From: an uncultured Acidovorax sp.
GTDB taxonomy: Bacteria > Pseudomonadota > Gammaproteobacteria > Burkholderiales > Burkholderiaceae_C
DNA length: 64,000 bases
Direction: 5' to 3'
NCBI GenBank assembly: GCA_913774625.1
Contig: CAJYHL010000049.1
Coordinates: 37,765-101,764, forward strand
Each line of letters opens with the position of its first letter. Within the stretch, counting starts at the first letter, position 1. The notes under the pieces were generated by a model. The model had not been told where the DNA came from. It searched no databases and was given only the letters and a program-made list of their open reading frames with translations. The position numbers were made by a program, and so were the translations under genes. This document shows, piece by piece, positions 24,744 to 33,155 of the stretch.

Positions 24744-27590
24744 CTATGCGTTCGCTGGCGAGCTGCCCCGGCCGTCCGCACCGGGCTCCGCGCCGCCGTC
24801 CTGCCGGGAGCGCTGCAGGGCCAGGGCGCGCAGCTGGTCTGCGGGCATGGGGCGGCCCAGCAGATAGCCCTGGTACAGATCGCAGCCGAAGCTGGCGAGG
24901 AAGTCGCGCTGCTCCTCGGTCTCCACGCCTTCGGCGATGACTTCGAGCTCCAGGTTGCGCGCCATGCCGATGATGGTCTGCACAATCACGCTGTCGGTCT
25001 GGCGCAGGCCCAGGTTGCGCACGAAGGAGCGGTCGATTTTCAGCTGGTGCAGGGGCAGCTGGGTCAGGTAGGCCAGCGACGAATAGCCGGTGCCGAAGTC
25101 GTCCACCGAGAAGCGCACGCCCTTGGTGCGCAGCAGATGCATCTTGGCGACCGACTCTTCCACGTTGTCCAGCACCAGCGATTCGGTCAGCTCCAGCTCC
25201 AGCAGGTGCGGGCGTATGCCGGTCTCCTGGATGATCTGGATCAGCTGCGGCACGAAGTCGGCCTGGTGGAACTGCCGGGCGCTCACGTTCACGGCCAGGT
25301 GCAGGTGGCGCAGCAGCGGGTCGTGCTCCCAGAGCGCGAGCTGCTCGCAGGCGGTGCGCAGCACCCACTGGCCCAACGGCGTGATGAATTCGCTGTCTTC
25401 GGCCACGCCGATGAACTGCGCCGGCGGCACCAGCCCGCGCTGCGGGTGCTGCCAGCGGATCAGCGCCTCGGCGCCCACCAGCCGGCCCGACAGGGTGCAT
25501 TGCGGCTGGTAGTGCAGCACGAACTGCCGGAACACCAGCGCTTCGCGCATGTCGGCCTCCAGCCTGGCCCGGGCGCTGATGGCCTCCTGCATGGCAGGGT
25601 CGAAGAAGCACAGGCCGTTGCCGCGCTGGGCCTTGACTTGGTACATGGCGATGTCGGCCTGCTTGAGCAGTTCGGCCGCCGGCTGGGGCTTGTGCCCGAA
25701 CAGGGTGGCGCCGATGCTGCAGGTACGCTGGTGCGCATGGGTGCCCAGCTGGTAGGGCTGGTTCAGGTGCTGCAGGATCTTCTCGCCGATGCGGCGCGTG
25801 GTGGCCGCAGCTTCCTCGTTGTCGCTGGAGAGGTCGCGCAGCATGACCACGAATTCGTCGCCCCCCAGCCGGGCCACGGTGTCGGTGGCGCGCACCGCGC
25901 CGGACAGGCGCCGCGCCACCTGCTGCAGCAGCTGGTCGCCCACCTCGTGGCCCAGCGTGTCGTTGAGCGTCTTGAACTCGTCCAGGTCGAGGAACAGCAG
26001 CGCGCCGCGCTCCCCGGAGCGCTCGGCCGCCGACTCGGCCTGGTGCAGCCGGTCGAGCAGCAGGCGGCGGTTGGGCAGGCCGGTCAGCGGGTCGTAGAAG
26101 GCCAGGTTCTCGATCTCGGCCGACGCGCGCCGCATGTCGGTCACGTCGTTGTACGAGATGACCATGCCCCCGTCGAGGGTGGCGCGCTCGGTGATCTGGA
26201 TGCAGTGGCCGTTGGGCAGCTCCTGCTCGTGCGTGCCGCGCGGAAAGCGCTGCTGCAGCATGCGCTGATCCACCCATTCGCGCACCGCCGCATCGTCGGC
26301 GCCGGGCAGCAGATGGCGCGCCGATTCCTCCAGCAGTTCAGGAAAGGGCATGCCCACGCATATCACCGAGGACAGCCAGGGGTAGATCTCCACGAAGCGC
26401 GGATTCCACTGCAGCACCCGGTGCATGGAATCGAGCAGCAGAAAGCCGGTGATGAGCGAGGACAGCGCCTGCTGCAGCGTGGCCTGGGATTGCTTCATGG
26501 CCCGGCGGGCCCGATTCATGCGGTTGAGGTAGGCCACCGAGAAGCCGGCGGCCGCCAGCAGCGTGGCGCCGAACATCAGCGTGACCAGCACGATGGCGTT
26601 GCGCTCGGAACGCCAGTTGGCCAGCGCCGCCTTCACGGGCAGGCTGGCGGAGATCCACAGGCCGGGATAGAGAATGGGCCGGGCCACCACCAGGGCCGGC
26701 TCGCCGGAAAGCCGCGCCGGCAGATTCCAGCGCGCGAAGCCGGTGCCGTCCCCCGAGGACGTCGATGGCGGCGGCGCCAGCAGCCTGGTCGCCGTGGCCT
26801 TCACCGCTGCGGCCGGGCCGGCCGACTGCGCTGCGCCTCGCGGTGCGGAGACGTCGGCTTCGGCCACCAGCGCCAGATCGTCCAGCGGTGTCACCGTGGC
26901 CGCGCGGCGCATCTCGCCCCGGCTGGATACGCCCAGCAGCACGTCGCCCGAGCCATGCTCCATGGTCACTTCGAGCGCGGGGATGTCGGCGCCCTGCATG
27001 AGCACCGACACCAGCATGTTGACCGGAACCTGGGCCAGCGCCAGCAGCCGCTGGCCTCCGGGCAGCTGCAGCGGGCGCGCGAAGAAGATGACGCGCTCGG
27101 AGCTGGAGAAGCTCACCGTGGGCGCACTCGCCACCAGCACCGGCACGGGCTGCCTGATGGTTTCCTCGAAGAAGCCGGCCGGCAGGTCGCGCGCGGCGTT
27201 CAGGCCGGACGGGTCGGACGCGGCGATGACCTTGCCGTGCTCGTCCATCAGCGCCACGTAGCGCACCATGAGGTTCTGGCGCGCCGCGCTGCGCAGCAGC
27301 TGCCGCGCACCCTGGCCGGCCAGATCGGCGCCCTCGCCCTCGCCGCCCGGCAGGTCGAGCAGTTCGCCGGTGCTGGCCAGCAGCACGTCGAAGGAGAGCA
27401 GCGCCCGGTTCATGGCCGCCTCGGCGCCCGAGGTGAAGCGCGTGACCTGGGCCTCGCTCTCGGACAGCGCGGTCTTGCGCACGTTCCAGATCAGCAGGGC
27501 CGTCGCCAGCACCAGCGCCATCAGCAGGAAGCCGGCAGCCGCCCACACGGCGATGCGGGTGTTGGTGGAGCTGGGGTCGAACTGCTTCAT
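24744..27590 (-). CDS. Membrane PAS-GGDEF-EAL protein (c-di-GMP synthesis/degradation)
   Basis: A 948-residue protein. TM1 residues 14-34, periplasmic cache-like sensory region about 40-325, TM2 about 333-354, PAS about 370-490, GGDEF domain 495-660 with intact GGDEF at 576-580 and an RATD inhibitory I-site at 567-570, EAL domain 680-925 with EALIR (708-712), DDFGTGYSS (830-838) and KIDRSF. Both catalytic domains look active. The ATG at 27590 overlaps the stop of the TRAP-type binding-protein gene upstream by four bases, so the periplasmic protein probably feeds ligand information to this sensor (inference). Confidence 0.93.
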   Translation of the reverse strand: MKQFDPSSTNTRIAVWAAAGFLLMALVLATALLIWNVRKTALSESEAQVTRFTSGAEAAMNRALLSFDVLLASTGELLDLPGGEGEGADLAGQGARQLLRSAARQNLMVRYVALMDEHGKVIAASDPSGLNAARDLPAGFFEETIRQPVPVLVASAPTVSFSSSERVIFFARPLQLPGGQRLLALAQVPVNMLVSVLMQGADIPALEVTMEHGSGDVLLGVSSRGEMRRAATVTPLDDLALVAEADVSAPRGAAQSAGPAAAVKATATRLLAPPPSTSSGDGTGFARWNLPARLSGEPALVVARPILYPGLWISASLPVKAALANWRSERNAIVLVTLMFGATLLAAAGFSVAYLNRMNRARRAMKQSQATLQQALSSLITGFLLLDSMHRVLQWNPRFVEIYPWLSSVICVGMPFPELLEESARHLLPGADDAAVREWVDQRMLQQRFPRGTHEQELPNGHCIQITERATLDGGMVISYNDVTDMRRASAEIENLAFYDPLTGLPNRRLLLDRLHQAESAAERSGERGALLFLDLDEFKTLNDTLGHEVGDQLLQQVARRLSGAVRATDTVARLGGDEFVVMLRDLSSDNEEAAATTRRIGEKILQHLNQPYQLGTHAHQRTCSIGATLFGHKPQPAAELLKQADIAMYQVKAQRGNGLCFFDPAMQEAISARARLEADMREALVFRQFVLHYQPQCTLSGRLVGAEALIRWQHPQRGLVPPAQFIGVAEDSEFITPLGQWVLRTACEQLALWEHDPLLRHLHLAVNVSARQFHQADFVPQLIQIIQETGIRPHLLELELTESLVLDNVEESVAKMHLLRTKGVRFSVDDFGTGYSSLAYLTQLPLHQLKIDRSFVRNLGLRQTDSVIVQTIIGMARNLELEVIAEGVETEEQRDFLASFGCDLYQGYLLGRPMPADQLRALALQRSRQDGGAEPGADGRGSSPANA

Positions 27591-28732
27591 GGAGCCATGG
27601 CCGGGGACGAGCCGCTGCCCGTCGCGCCCAGGGTACGCTCCCAGACCTGGTCGCAGCGCACGGCGCAGCGGGCCAGCCACCGGGGCAGCACGGTCTTGCG
27701 GAAGATCTCGACCCGGCGGCGCTCGTCGGCCTCGGACACGGGCACCAGCACCATGCTGCCGCGCTGGCCCGTGCTGCACTGGCCACGGCCGGTGTTGCAG
27801 GCGACGCCCTCGGCGGTTTCACGTTCGGCGCTGTCCCAGATGGCAGTCTCCAGGCGGGCCAGTCCGGCGCGCAGCAGTTCGCGGTCCTGCGCCGGCAAGG
27901 CGTTCCAGGCCGTCCGGTTGGCGCCGAACACCGCCATCCCCCAGTTGAGCGGCAGCGGATAGAGATACGAGGTGACGGTGTCGAGGCCCAGCGTGTGGCC
28001 CGACATGCCGCCGGTCACCGCGCACTCGGTCTCGCCCGACTCCAGGCTGTTGCGCTGCTGCGAGAAGCTGGTCATCACCGGCTCTGCGCCCAGGGCGGCG
28101 ATGAAATCCGCCTGCGCCGGGGAAGAGACGCGCACGCGTCGGCCGGCCAGGTCGTCCAGGCCCTTGAGCGGGCGCTTGCAGAAGGTGACCTGCGCGGGAT
28201 AGATGTAGAGCGCGAGCATCTCCACGCCCAGCTCCTGGCGCAGCGACTGTTCCAGATAGGGACGGAAGGCCGCAGCGGACCGGCGCAGGCTGGCGACGTC
28301 GCCGCTCAGGCCCGGCAGATCGACGGCCGTGTATTGCGGATAGAGCGATGCGAAGGAGCTCATCAGCACCGTGCCGAAGGGCACCACCCCCAGCTGCAGC
28401 AGTCGCAGCATCTCCACGCCCGGTATGCCTGCCCGGTCGAAGGGCACGACGTCGGCCATGATGCGCCCGCCGCTCAGGCGCGGCAGCTCGGTGGTCCAGA
28501 AAGGCTGCTCGAACCGGATGAACTGGCTCACCCCGGCCAGGCCGCCCACCACCCGCAGGCGCAGGGGTGCGCCCGCCGTCGCCGGCGCCGAGGCGGACTG
28601 GGCGGCGCGGGGCGGCACTGCGGCGGCCGGCATGGCCGCGACGGCGCAGCAGGCCGATGCGGCCGCGCACAGCGCGGCAGCCAGCCGGCACACGGCGGAA
28701 GGAACGAGCGGCGAGAGCGGCATCTTCGACAT
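27587..28732 (-). CDS. TRAP-type periplasmic solute-binding protein (DctP-like)
   Basis: A 381-residue exported protein. A long signal region covers residues 1 to about 45. The body follows the DctP/TRAP binding fold: 'ELPRLSGGRIMADVVPFD', 'LKGLDDLAGRRVRVSSPAQADFIAALGAEPV' and 'LPAQDRELLRAGLARLE'. The Arg in 'GRRVRV' occupies the position that binds the ligand carboxylate in TRAP proteins. No DctQ or DctM permease genes are near. It is coupled to the GGDEF-EAL gene, which makes a sensing role more likely than transport. Confidence 0.85.
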   Translation of the reverse strand: MSKMPLSPLVPSAVCRLAAALCAAASACCAVAAMPAAAVPPRAAQSASAPATAGAPLRLRVVGGLAGVSQFIRFEQPFWTTELPRLSGGRIMADVVPFDRAGIPGVEMLRLLQLGVVPFGTVLMSSFASLYPQYTAVDLPGLSGDVASLRRSAAAFRPYLEQSLRQELGVEMLALYIYPAQVTFCKRPLKGLDDLAGRRVRVSSPAQADFIAALGAEPVMTSFSQQRNSLESGETECAVTGGMSGHTLGLDTVTSYLYPLPLNWGMAVFGANRTAWNALPAQDRELLRAGLARLETAIWDSAERETAEGVACNTGRGQCSTGQRGSMVLVPVSEADERRRVEIFRKTVLPRWLARCAVRCDQVWERTLGATGSGSSPAMAP

Positions 28733-28862
28733 GGCGGGTTCCTCGGCGGTTCGGCGACAGCGGCTGCGGGCGCGGCATTGGTGCGCAGATTCTGCACGGC
28801 AACGGTGCCGGTGGATGGAACGGCGCGGCCCGGAACCACGGGCATCGTAGAGGGACTTCGCG

Positions 28863-29693
28863 TCAGAACGTGCCAGCGTAGGCGCCTCCGTCGGCCAGCA
28901 CGTTCTGGCCGGTCATGTAGCCGGCCTGCATGCTGCACAGGAAGGCGCAGATGGCGCCGAATTCCTGGGGCGTGCCGTAGCGGCCGGCGGGAATGGCGGC
29001 CTGCTGGGCGCGGCGCACATCGTCCTCGCTCTTGCCGGATTTGGAAGACGCGGCCTTGACCGTCGCCGCGAGCCGGTCGGTGTCGAACTTGCCGGGCAGC
29101 AGGTTGTTGATGGTGACGCCGCGCGCGGCGATGGCGCTGCGCGCCGTGCCGGCCACGAAGCCGGTGAGCCCGCTGCGCGCGCCGTTGGAGAGGCCGAGGA
29201 TGTCGATGGGCGCCTTCACCGCGCTGGAAGTGATGTTGACGATGCGGCCGAAGCCGCGCTCGGCCATGCCGTCCACCGTGGCCTTGATGAGTTCGATGGG
29301 CGTGAGCATGTTGGCGTCCACCGCCTTGATCCACTCGTCGCGGCCCCAGTCGCGGAAGTCGCCCGTGGGCGGGCCGCCGGCATTGGTGACCACGATGTCG
29401 AACGCCGTGCCGGGGCCGCCCGGCGCGGCGAATGCGGCGGCGCGGCCTGCGGGCGTGGTGATGTCGGCCGCCACGGCCAGCGCCACCGGCTGCGGGCCCT
29501 TGATGCCGCCCGCCCGGGTGGACTCAGCGGCGACGGCCGCCAGGTGGGCCGCGGCCTCGGCCAGCGCGGCGGCATTGCGCGCATTGATGACGACGTTCAC
29601 GCCCTCGCGCACCAGCGCCTCGGCGCAGCCCAGGCCCAGGCCCTTGCTGGCACCGCACACCAGGGCCCATTTACCGGCAATACCCAGATCCAT
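28863..29693 (-). CDS. SDR-family protein lacking the catalytic Tyr and Lys
   Basis: A 276-residue short-chain dehydrogenase fold. Cofactor motif GASKGLG (14-20) and NAG (104-106) are present, and Ser156/157 are in place. The YxxxK catalytic pair is replaced: the aligned stretch reads LSNGAR, giving Ser169 and Arg173. This matches the BKR-like SDR subgroup known to depart from the canonical tetrad. It may bind NAD(P) yet have altered or no reductase activity. AGGAG lies about 8 bases before the ATG at 29693. Probably monocistronic. Confidence 0.88.
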   Translation of the reverse strand: MDLGIAGKWALVCGASKGLGLGCAEALVREGVNVVINARNAAALAEAAAHLAAVAAESTRAGGIKGPQPVALAVAADITTPAGRAAAFAAPGGPGTAFDIVVTNAGGPPTGDFRDWGRDEWIKAVDANMLTPIELIKATVDGMAERGFGRIVNITSSAVKAPIDILGLSNGARSGLTGFVAGTARSAIAARGVTINNLLPGKFDTDRLAATVKAASSKSGKSEDDVRRAQQAAIPAGRYGTPQEFGAICAFLCSMQAGYMTGQNVLADGGAYAGTF

Positions 29694-29781
29694 AAATCAG
29701 TCGCTCCTAAAGGGGCCCGGAGGGCCTGTTCAAGCGCTGAAATGATAGTGGGGATCGATGATCCCGGGCCGCTGCAATCGG

Positions 29782-30750
29782 CTATCGCCGTGGCGCATCG
29801 ATTGGCGCCTTATCGGCCGGCGCCCCGCGCGCCAGCCGCGTGAAGACGAAGATGCCGGCCATCACCAGCACCGTGCCCGCGGCGACCGCCGGGGTGAAGG
29901 GCTCGCCCAGCAGCCACACGCCCAGGAAGATGGTGGACAAAGGGCCGATCATGCCGGTCTGCGCCGTCAGGTCGGCGCCGATGCGCTCGATGGCCAGCAT
30001 CACCAGCAGCACCGGAACGGCGGTGCAGAGCGTGGCATTCAGCAGCGACAGCCAGACCACCTCGGGCGCGACCAGGGCCGCCGACAGCGGCCTGAGCAGG
30101 GCGAACTGCAGCAGGCAGCAGAGGCACGCCACCGTGGTGGCCAGGCCCACCAGGCGCAGCGCGCCCAGGCGCCGCACCATCTCGCCGCTGTAGACCAGGT
30201 ACACCGCATAGCTCACCGCCGAGAGGAACACCAGCAGCACGCCCCAGGCCACGTGCGTGCCCTGCAGTCGTGCCTCGGTGCCGAACACCACCAGCACGCC
30301 GCAGTAGCTGATGGCCATGCCCAGCAGCTGGCCCCAGCGCACGCGGCGCCCGTAGAGCACCCGGCCCAGCAGCACCACCAGCGTGGGGTTGAGGTAGAGG
30401 ATCAGCCGTTCCAGGCTGGCGCTGATGTAGGCCAGGCCGGCGAAGTCCAGAAAGCTCGCCAGGTAGTAGCCGGTGAAGCCCAGCCAGGCCACGCCCGCCC
30501 AGTCGCGCCGCGTGAGCGGGGCGCGCCCGCGGCTCGCCCACCAGGCCATGGCCGCGAAGATGGGCAGCGCGAACAGCATGCGGTACATGATGAGCGTGAC
30601 CGCATCCACGCCGTGCCGGTAGGCCAGCTTGACGATGATGGCCTTGGCGCTGAAGGCGATGGCGCCGAAGAACGCCAGCGCGAGCCCCACGCCGAGCGAA
30701 GGCCTGCGCTGCGGCGGCGCGGAGGGGGAGGAAGAGGAGTCGAGGGACAT
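29782..30750 (-). CDS. EamA/DMT-family transporter
   Basis: A 322-residue protein with ten helices and two EamA domains ('FFGAIAFSAKAIIVKLAYRHGVD' in the first, 'TAQTGMIGPLSTIFLGVWLLGEPF' in the second). Charged tails flank the membrane part. Members export amino acids or other metabolites. Substrate unknown. It is separated from tctA by 144 bases containing a hairpin, so it is probably a separate transcript. Confidence 0.92.
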   Translation of the reverse strand: MSLDSSSSPSAPPQRRPSLGVGLALAFFGAIAFSAKAIIVKLAYRHGVDAVTLIMYRMLFALPIFAAMAWWASRGRAPLTRRDWAGVAWLGFTGYYLASFLDFAGLAYISASLERLILYLNPTLVVLLGRVLYGRRVRWGQLLGMAISYCGVLVVFGTEARLQGTHVAWGVLLVFLSAVSYAVYLVYSGEMVRRLGALRLVGLATTVACLCCLLQFALLRPLSAALVAPEVVWLSLLNATLCTAVPVLLVMLAIERIGADLTAQTGMIGPLSTIFLGVWLLGEPFTPAVAAGTVLVMAGIFVFTRLARGAPADKAPIDAPRR

Positions 30751-30820
30751 GGGGCGGGGGAAGCGAAGCGGGAGACAGGGCCGCAGCCATTGTCGCGGCC
30801 CGCAGGCGGCCCCAATGCAA

Positions 30821-30840
30821 ACGGCACCCGCAGGTGCCGT
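30821..30840 (-). terminator. Probable intrinsic terminator after tctA
   Basis: Perfect 8-bp stem ACGGCACC (30821-30828)/GGTGCCGT (30833-30840) with a four-base loop. It lies 55 bases past the tctA stop. Read leftward, the stem is followed by TTTG, a weak T-run. Confidence 0.5.
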
Positions 30841-30894
30841 CTTCTTGCAGCAGGCCAGCCCACGCGGGACGCGGGGCCTGGCTCGGGGCGAGCG

Positions 30895-32406
30895 TCAGTC
30901 TTCGACGAAGGCCTCTTCGCGCTTGTTCTTCACGGCCGGCAGCAGCACCACGATGAGCAGCAGCACGGCGGCGGCCAGCAGGCCCGCGGAGATGGGGCGC
31001 GAGACGAACACGCTCCAGTCGCCGCGCGAGAGCAGCAGCGCCCGGCGCAGGTTCTCTTCCATCATCGGGCCCAGGATGAAGCCCAGCAGCAGCGGCGCGG
31101 GTTCGGTGCCCAGCTTGTAGAACACATAGCCGATGAAGCCGAAGATACCCACCAGCCACACGTCGAAGGTGTTGTTGTTGGTGCCGTACACGCCCACCGC
31201 GCAAAAGAGCACGATGGAGGGGAACAGCCAGCGGTAGGGCACGGTGAGCAGCTTGATCCACATGCCGATCAGCGGCAGGTTCAGGATGATCAGCATCGCG
31301 TTGCCCAGCCACATCGAGGCGATCAGGCCCCAGAACAGCTCGGGGTTACTGGTCATCACCTGCGGGCCCGGCTGGATGTTGTGGATGGTCATGGCGCCCA
31401 CCATCAGCGCCATCACGGCGTTGGGCGGAATGCCCAGCGTCAGCAGCGGGATGAAGGAGGTCTGCGCGCCGGCGTTGTTGGCCGACTCGGGCGCGGCCAC
31501 GCCGCGGATGTTGCCCTTGCCGAAGGGCACTTCGCCCGGCTTCAGCTTGGTCTTCTTCTCGATGGTGTAGGCCGCGAAGGCCGCCAGCAGCGCGCCGCCG
31601 CCGGGCAGGATGCCCAGGGCCGAGCCCAGGGCCGTGCCGCGCAGCACGGCGGGGATCATGCGCTTGAAGTCGTCCTTGGTCGGGAACAGGCCCTGCACCT
31701 TGGCCGTGAACACCTCGCGGTCTTCCTCGGGCTTGGAGAGGTTGGCAATGATCTCGCCGTAGCCGAACACACCCATGGCGATCACGACGAAGTTGATGCC
31801 GTCGGTCAGCTCGGGGATGTCGAAGCTGTAGCGGGCCACGCCCGAGTTCACGTCGGTGCCCACCAGGCCCATCAGCAGGCCCAGCACGATCATGGCCACG
31901 GCCTTGAGCAGCGAGCCCGAAGCCAGCACCACGGCGCCGATCAGGCCCAGCACCATCAGGGAGAAGTATTCGGCCGGGCCGAACTTGAACGCGACCTCGG
32001 TCAGCGGAGGCGCGAAGGCGGCCAGGATCAGCGTGCCCACGCAGCCCGCGAAGAACGAGCCCAGGCCGGCGGCGGCTAGCGCCGGGCCCGCGCGGCCCTT
32101 GCGCGCCATCTGGTAGCCGTCGATCACGGTGACCACCGAGGATGACTCGCCCGGCAGGTTCACCAGGATGGCGGTGGTCGATCCGCCGTACTGCGCGCCG
32201 TAGTAGATGCCGGCCAGCATGATGAGCGCGGCCACGGGCGGCAGCGCGTAGGTGGCGGGCAGCAGCATGGCGATGGTGGCCACGGGCCCGATGCCGGGCA
32301 GCACGCCGATCAGCGTCCCCAGGATACAGCCGATCAGGCAGTAGATGAGGTTCTGGAAGGTGAAGGCGACGCCAAAGCCGGTCGCCAGGTTGTCGAACAA
32401 TTCCAT
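30895..32406 (-). CDS. tctA: Tripartite tricarboxylate transporter large permease TctA
   Basis: A 503-residue protein with about twelve helices and the TctA hallmarks 'GTLIGVLPGIGPVATIAMLLPATY', 'YYGAQYGGSTTAILVNLPGE' and 'GILPGGGALLAAFAAYTIEKK'. It is the transport subunit of a TTT system for citrate or other carboxylates. tctB lies immediately upstream, with a 19-base gap. No TctC (Bug) binding protein gene is present in the window, so the binding protein must be encoded elsewhere. Such orphan TctAB pairs are common in Comamonadaceae, which have many Bug proteins. Confidence 0.96.
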   Translation of the reverse strand: MELFDNLATGFGVAFTFQNLIYCLIGCILGTLIGVLPGIGPVATIAMLLPATYALPPVAALIMLAGIYYGAQYGGSTTAILVNLPGESSSVVTVIDGYQMARKGRAGPALAAAGLGSFFAGCVGTLILAAFAPPLTEVAFKFGPAEYFSLMVLGLIGAVVLASGSLLKAVAMIVLGLLMGLVGTDVNSGVARYSFDIPELTDGINFVVIAMGVFGYGEIIANLSKPEEDREVFTAKVQGLFPTKDDFKRMIPAVLRGTALGSALGILPGGGALLAAFAAYTIEKKTKLKPGEVPFGKGNIRGVAAPESANNAGAQTSFIPLLTLGIPPNAVMALMVGAMTIHNIQPGPQVMTSNPELFWGLIASMWLGNAMLIILNLPLIGMWIKLLTVPYRWLFPSIVLFCAVGVYGTNNNTFDVWLVGIFGFIGYVFYKLGTEPAPLLLGFILGPMMEENLRRALLLSRGDWSVFVSRPISAGLLAAAVLLLIVVLLPAVKNKREEAFVED

Positions 32407-32425
32407 GGTTTTTCGATGCTCCCGC

Positions 32426-32914
32426 TCAACCCGAAATGAAACTGGGCCAGACAGGGAACTGCAGTTTCAGCGCCCAGACGAAAGCCACGTAGCTGCCCAC
32501 AGCCAGCACGGTCGCCAGCAGGAAGGTTTCCTTGTAATTGACCTTCTCGCCGGCATGCGCGGCGATGAACACCAGGCCGTAGATGGCCACCATCAGCCCC
32601 ATGGCCGGCACGCCGAAGCTCGGCAGGCCCGCCAGCAGGATGCCGAAGGCGAAGTTGGAGGCCAGGATGAAGAAGATCTGCTTCCAGGCCCATTTGCCGA
32701 TCTTGTCGCCATTGGCGCTTTCCACCACCGTGGCGTAGAAAGTGATCGCTGCGCCCAGGACGGCCAGCAGGATGCCCAGGATCAGCGGGAAGTAGCCCGG
32801 ACCCATGCGCGCTCCGGAACCCACGTTGTAGGTGGTGGCGCCCACGGCGAACGCGACCCCCACGCCCATGAACATGAGCCCTGAAAAGAAGTCTTTCTGA
32901 CTCTTGATTTTCAC
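32426..32914 (-). CDS. tctB: Tripartite tricarboxylate transporter small permease TctB
   Basis: A 162-residue protein with four helices: 'KDFFSGLMFMGVGVAFAVGATTYNVGSGARMGPGYFPLILG' is the typical TctB beginning. The start is GTG at 32914 (GTG AAA ATC AAG) with AAGGAGA spaced about 8 bases upstream, which decides it over later ATGs. It forms the small membrane subunit with TctA. The 241 bases upstream (to 33155) hold the promoter; no clear regulator binding site is visible. Confidence 0.94.
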   Translation of the reverse strand: MKIKSQKDFFSGLMFMGVGVAFAVGATTYNVGSGARMGPGYFPLILGILLAVLGAAITFYATVVESANGDKIGKWAWKQIFFILASNFAFGILLAGLPSFGVPAMGLMVAIYGLVFIAAHAGEKVNYKETFLLATVLAVGSYVAFVWALKLQFPVWPSFISG

Positions 32915-33155
32915 GAAAACATCTCCTTACGGGAAATTGACAGGCGATTGTGCAACCCGACCTTGACCGCTTCGTTGTGGATACCACCTACCGAAAGCCT
33001 AGGGAAAACCGCAGGTCGCGGAAGGCATCAAAGGCCGCGCCGCCACGCCGCCCCGGCCGGGGGCGTGGAGAGGCCGGGCAGCGCGATGCACCGCACTGCG
33101 GCGGTTGTGGCGGGTGGATGCAGCGGGTGGATGCGACGAGCCCGGGAGGGCGCGC

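Noticed and set aside
29730..29750. A further copy of the 17-bp palindrome near 29735.
   Set aside because: Only a partial match (CTGAAATGATAG) with no complete second arm.
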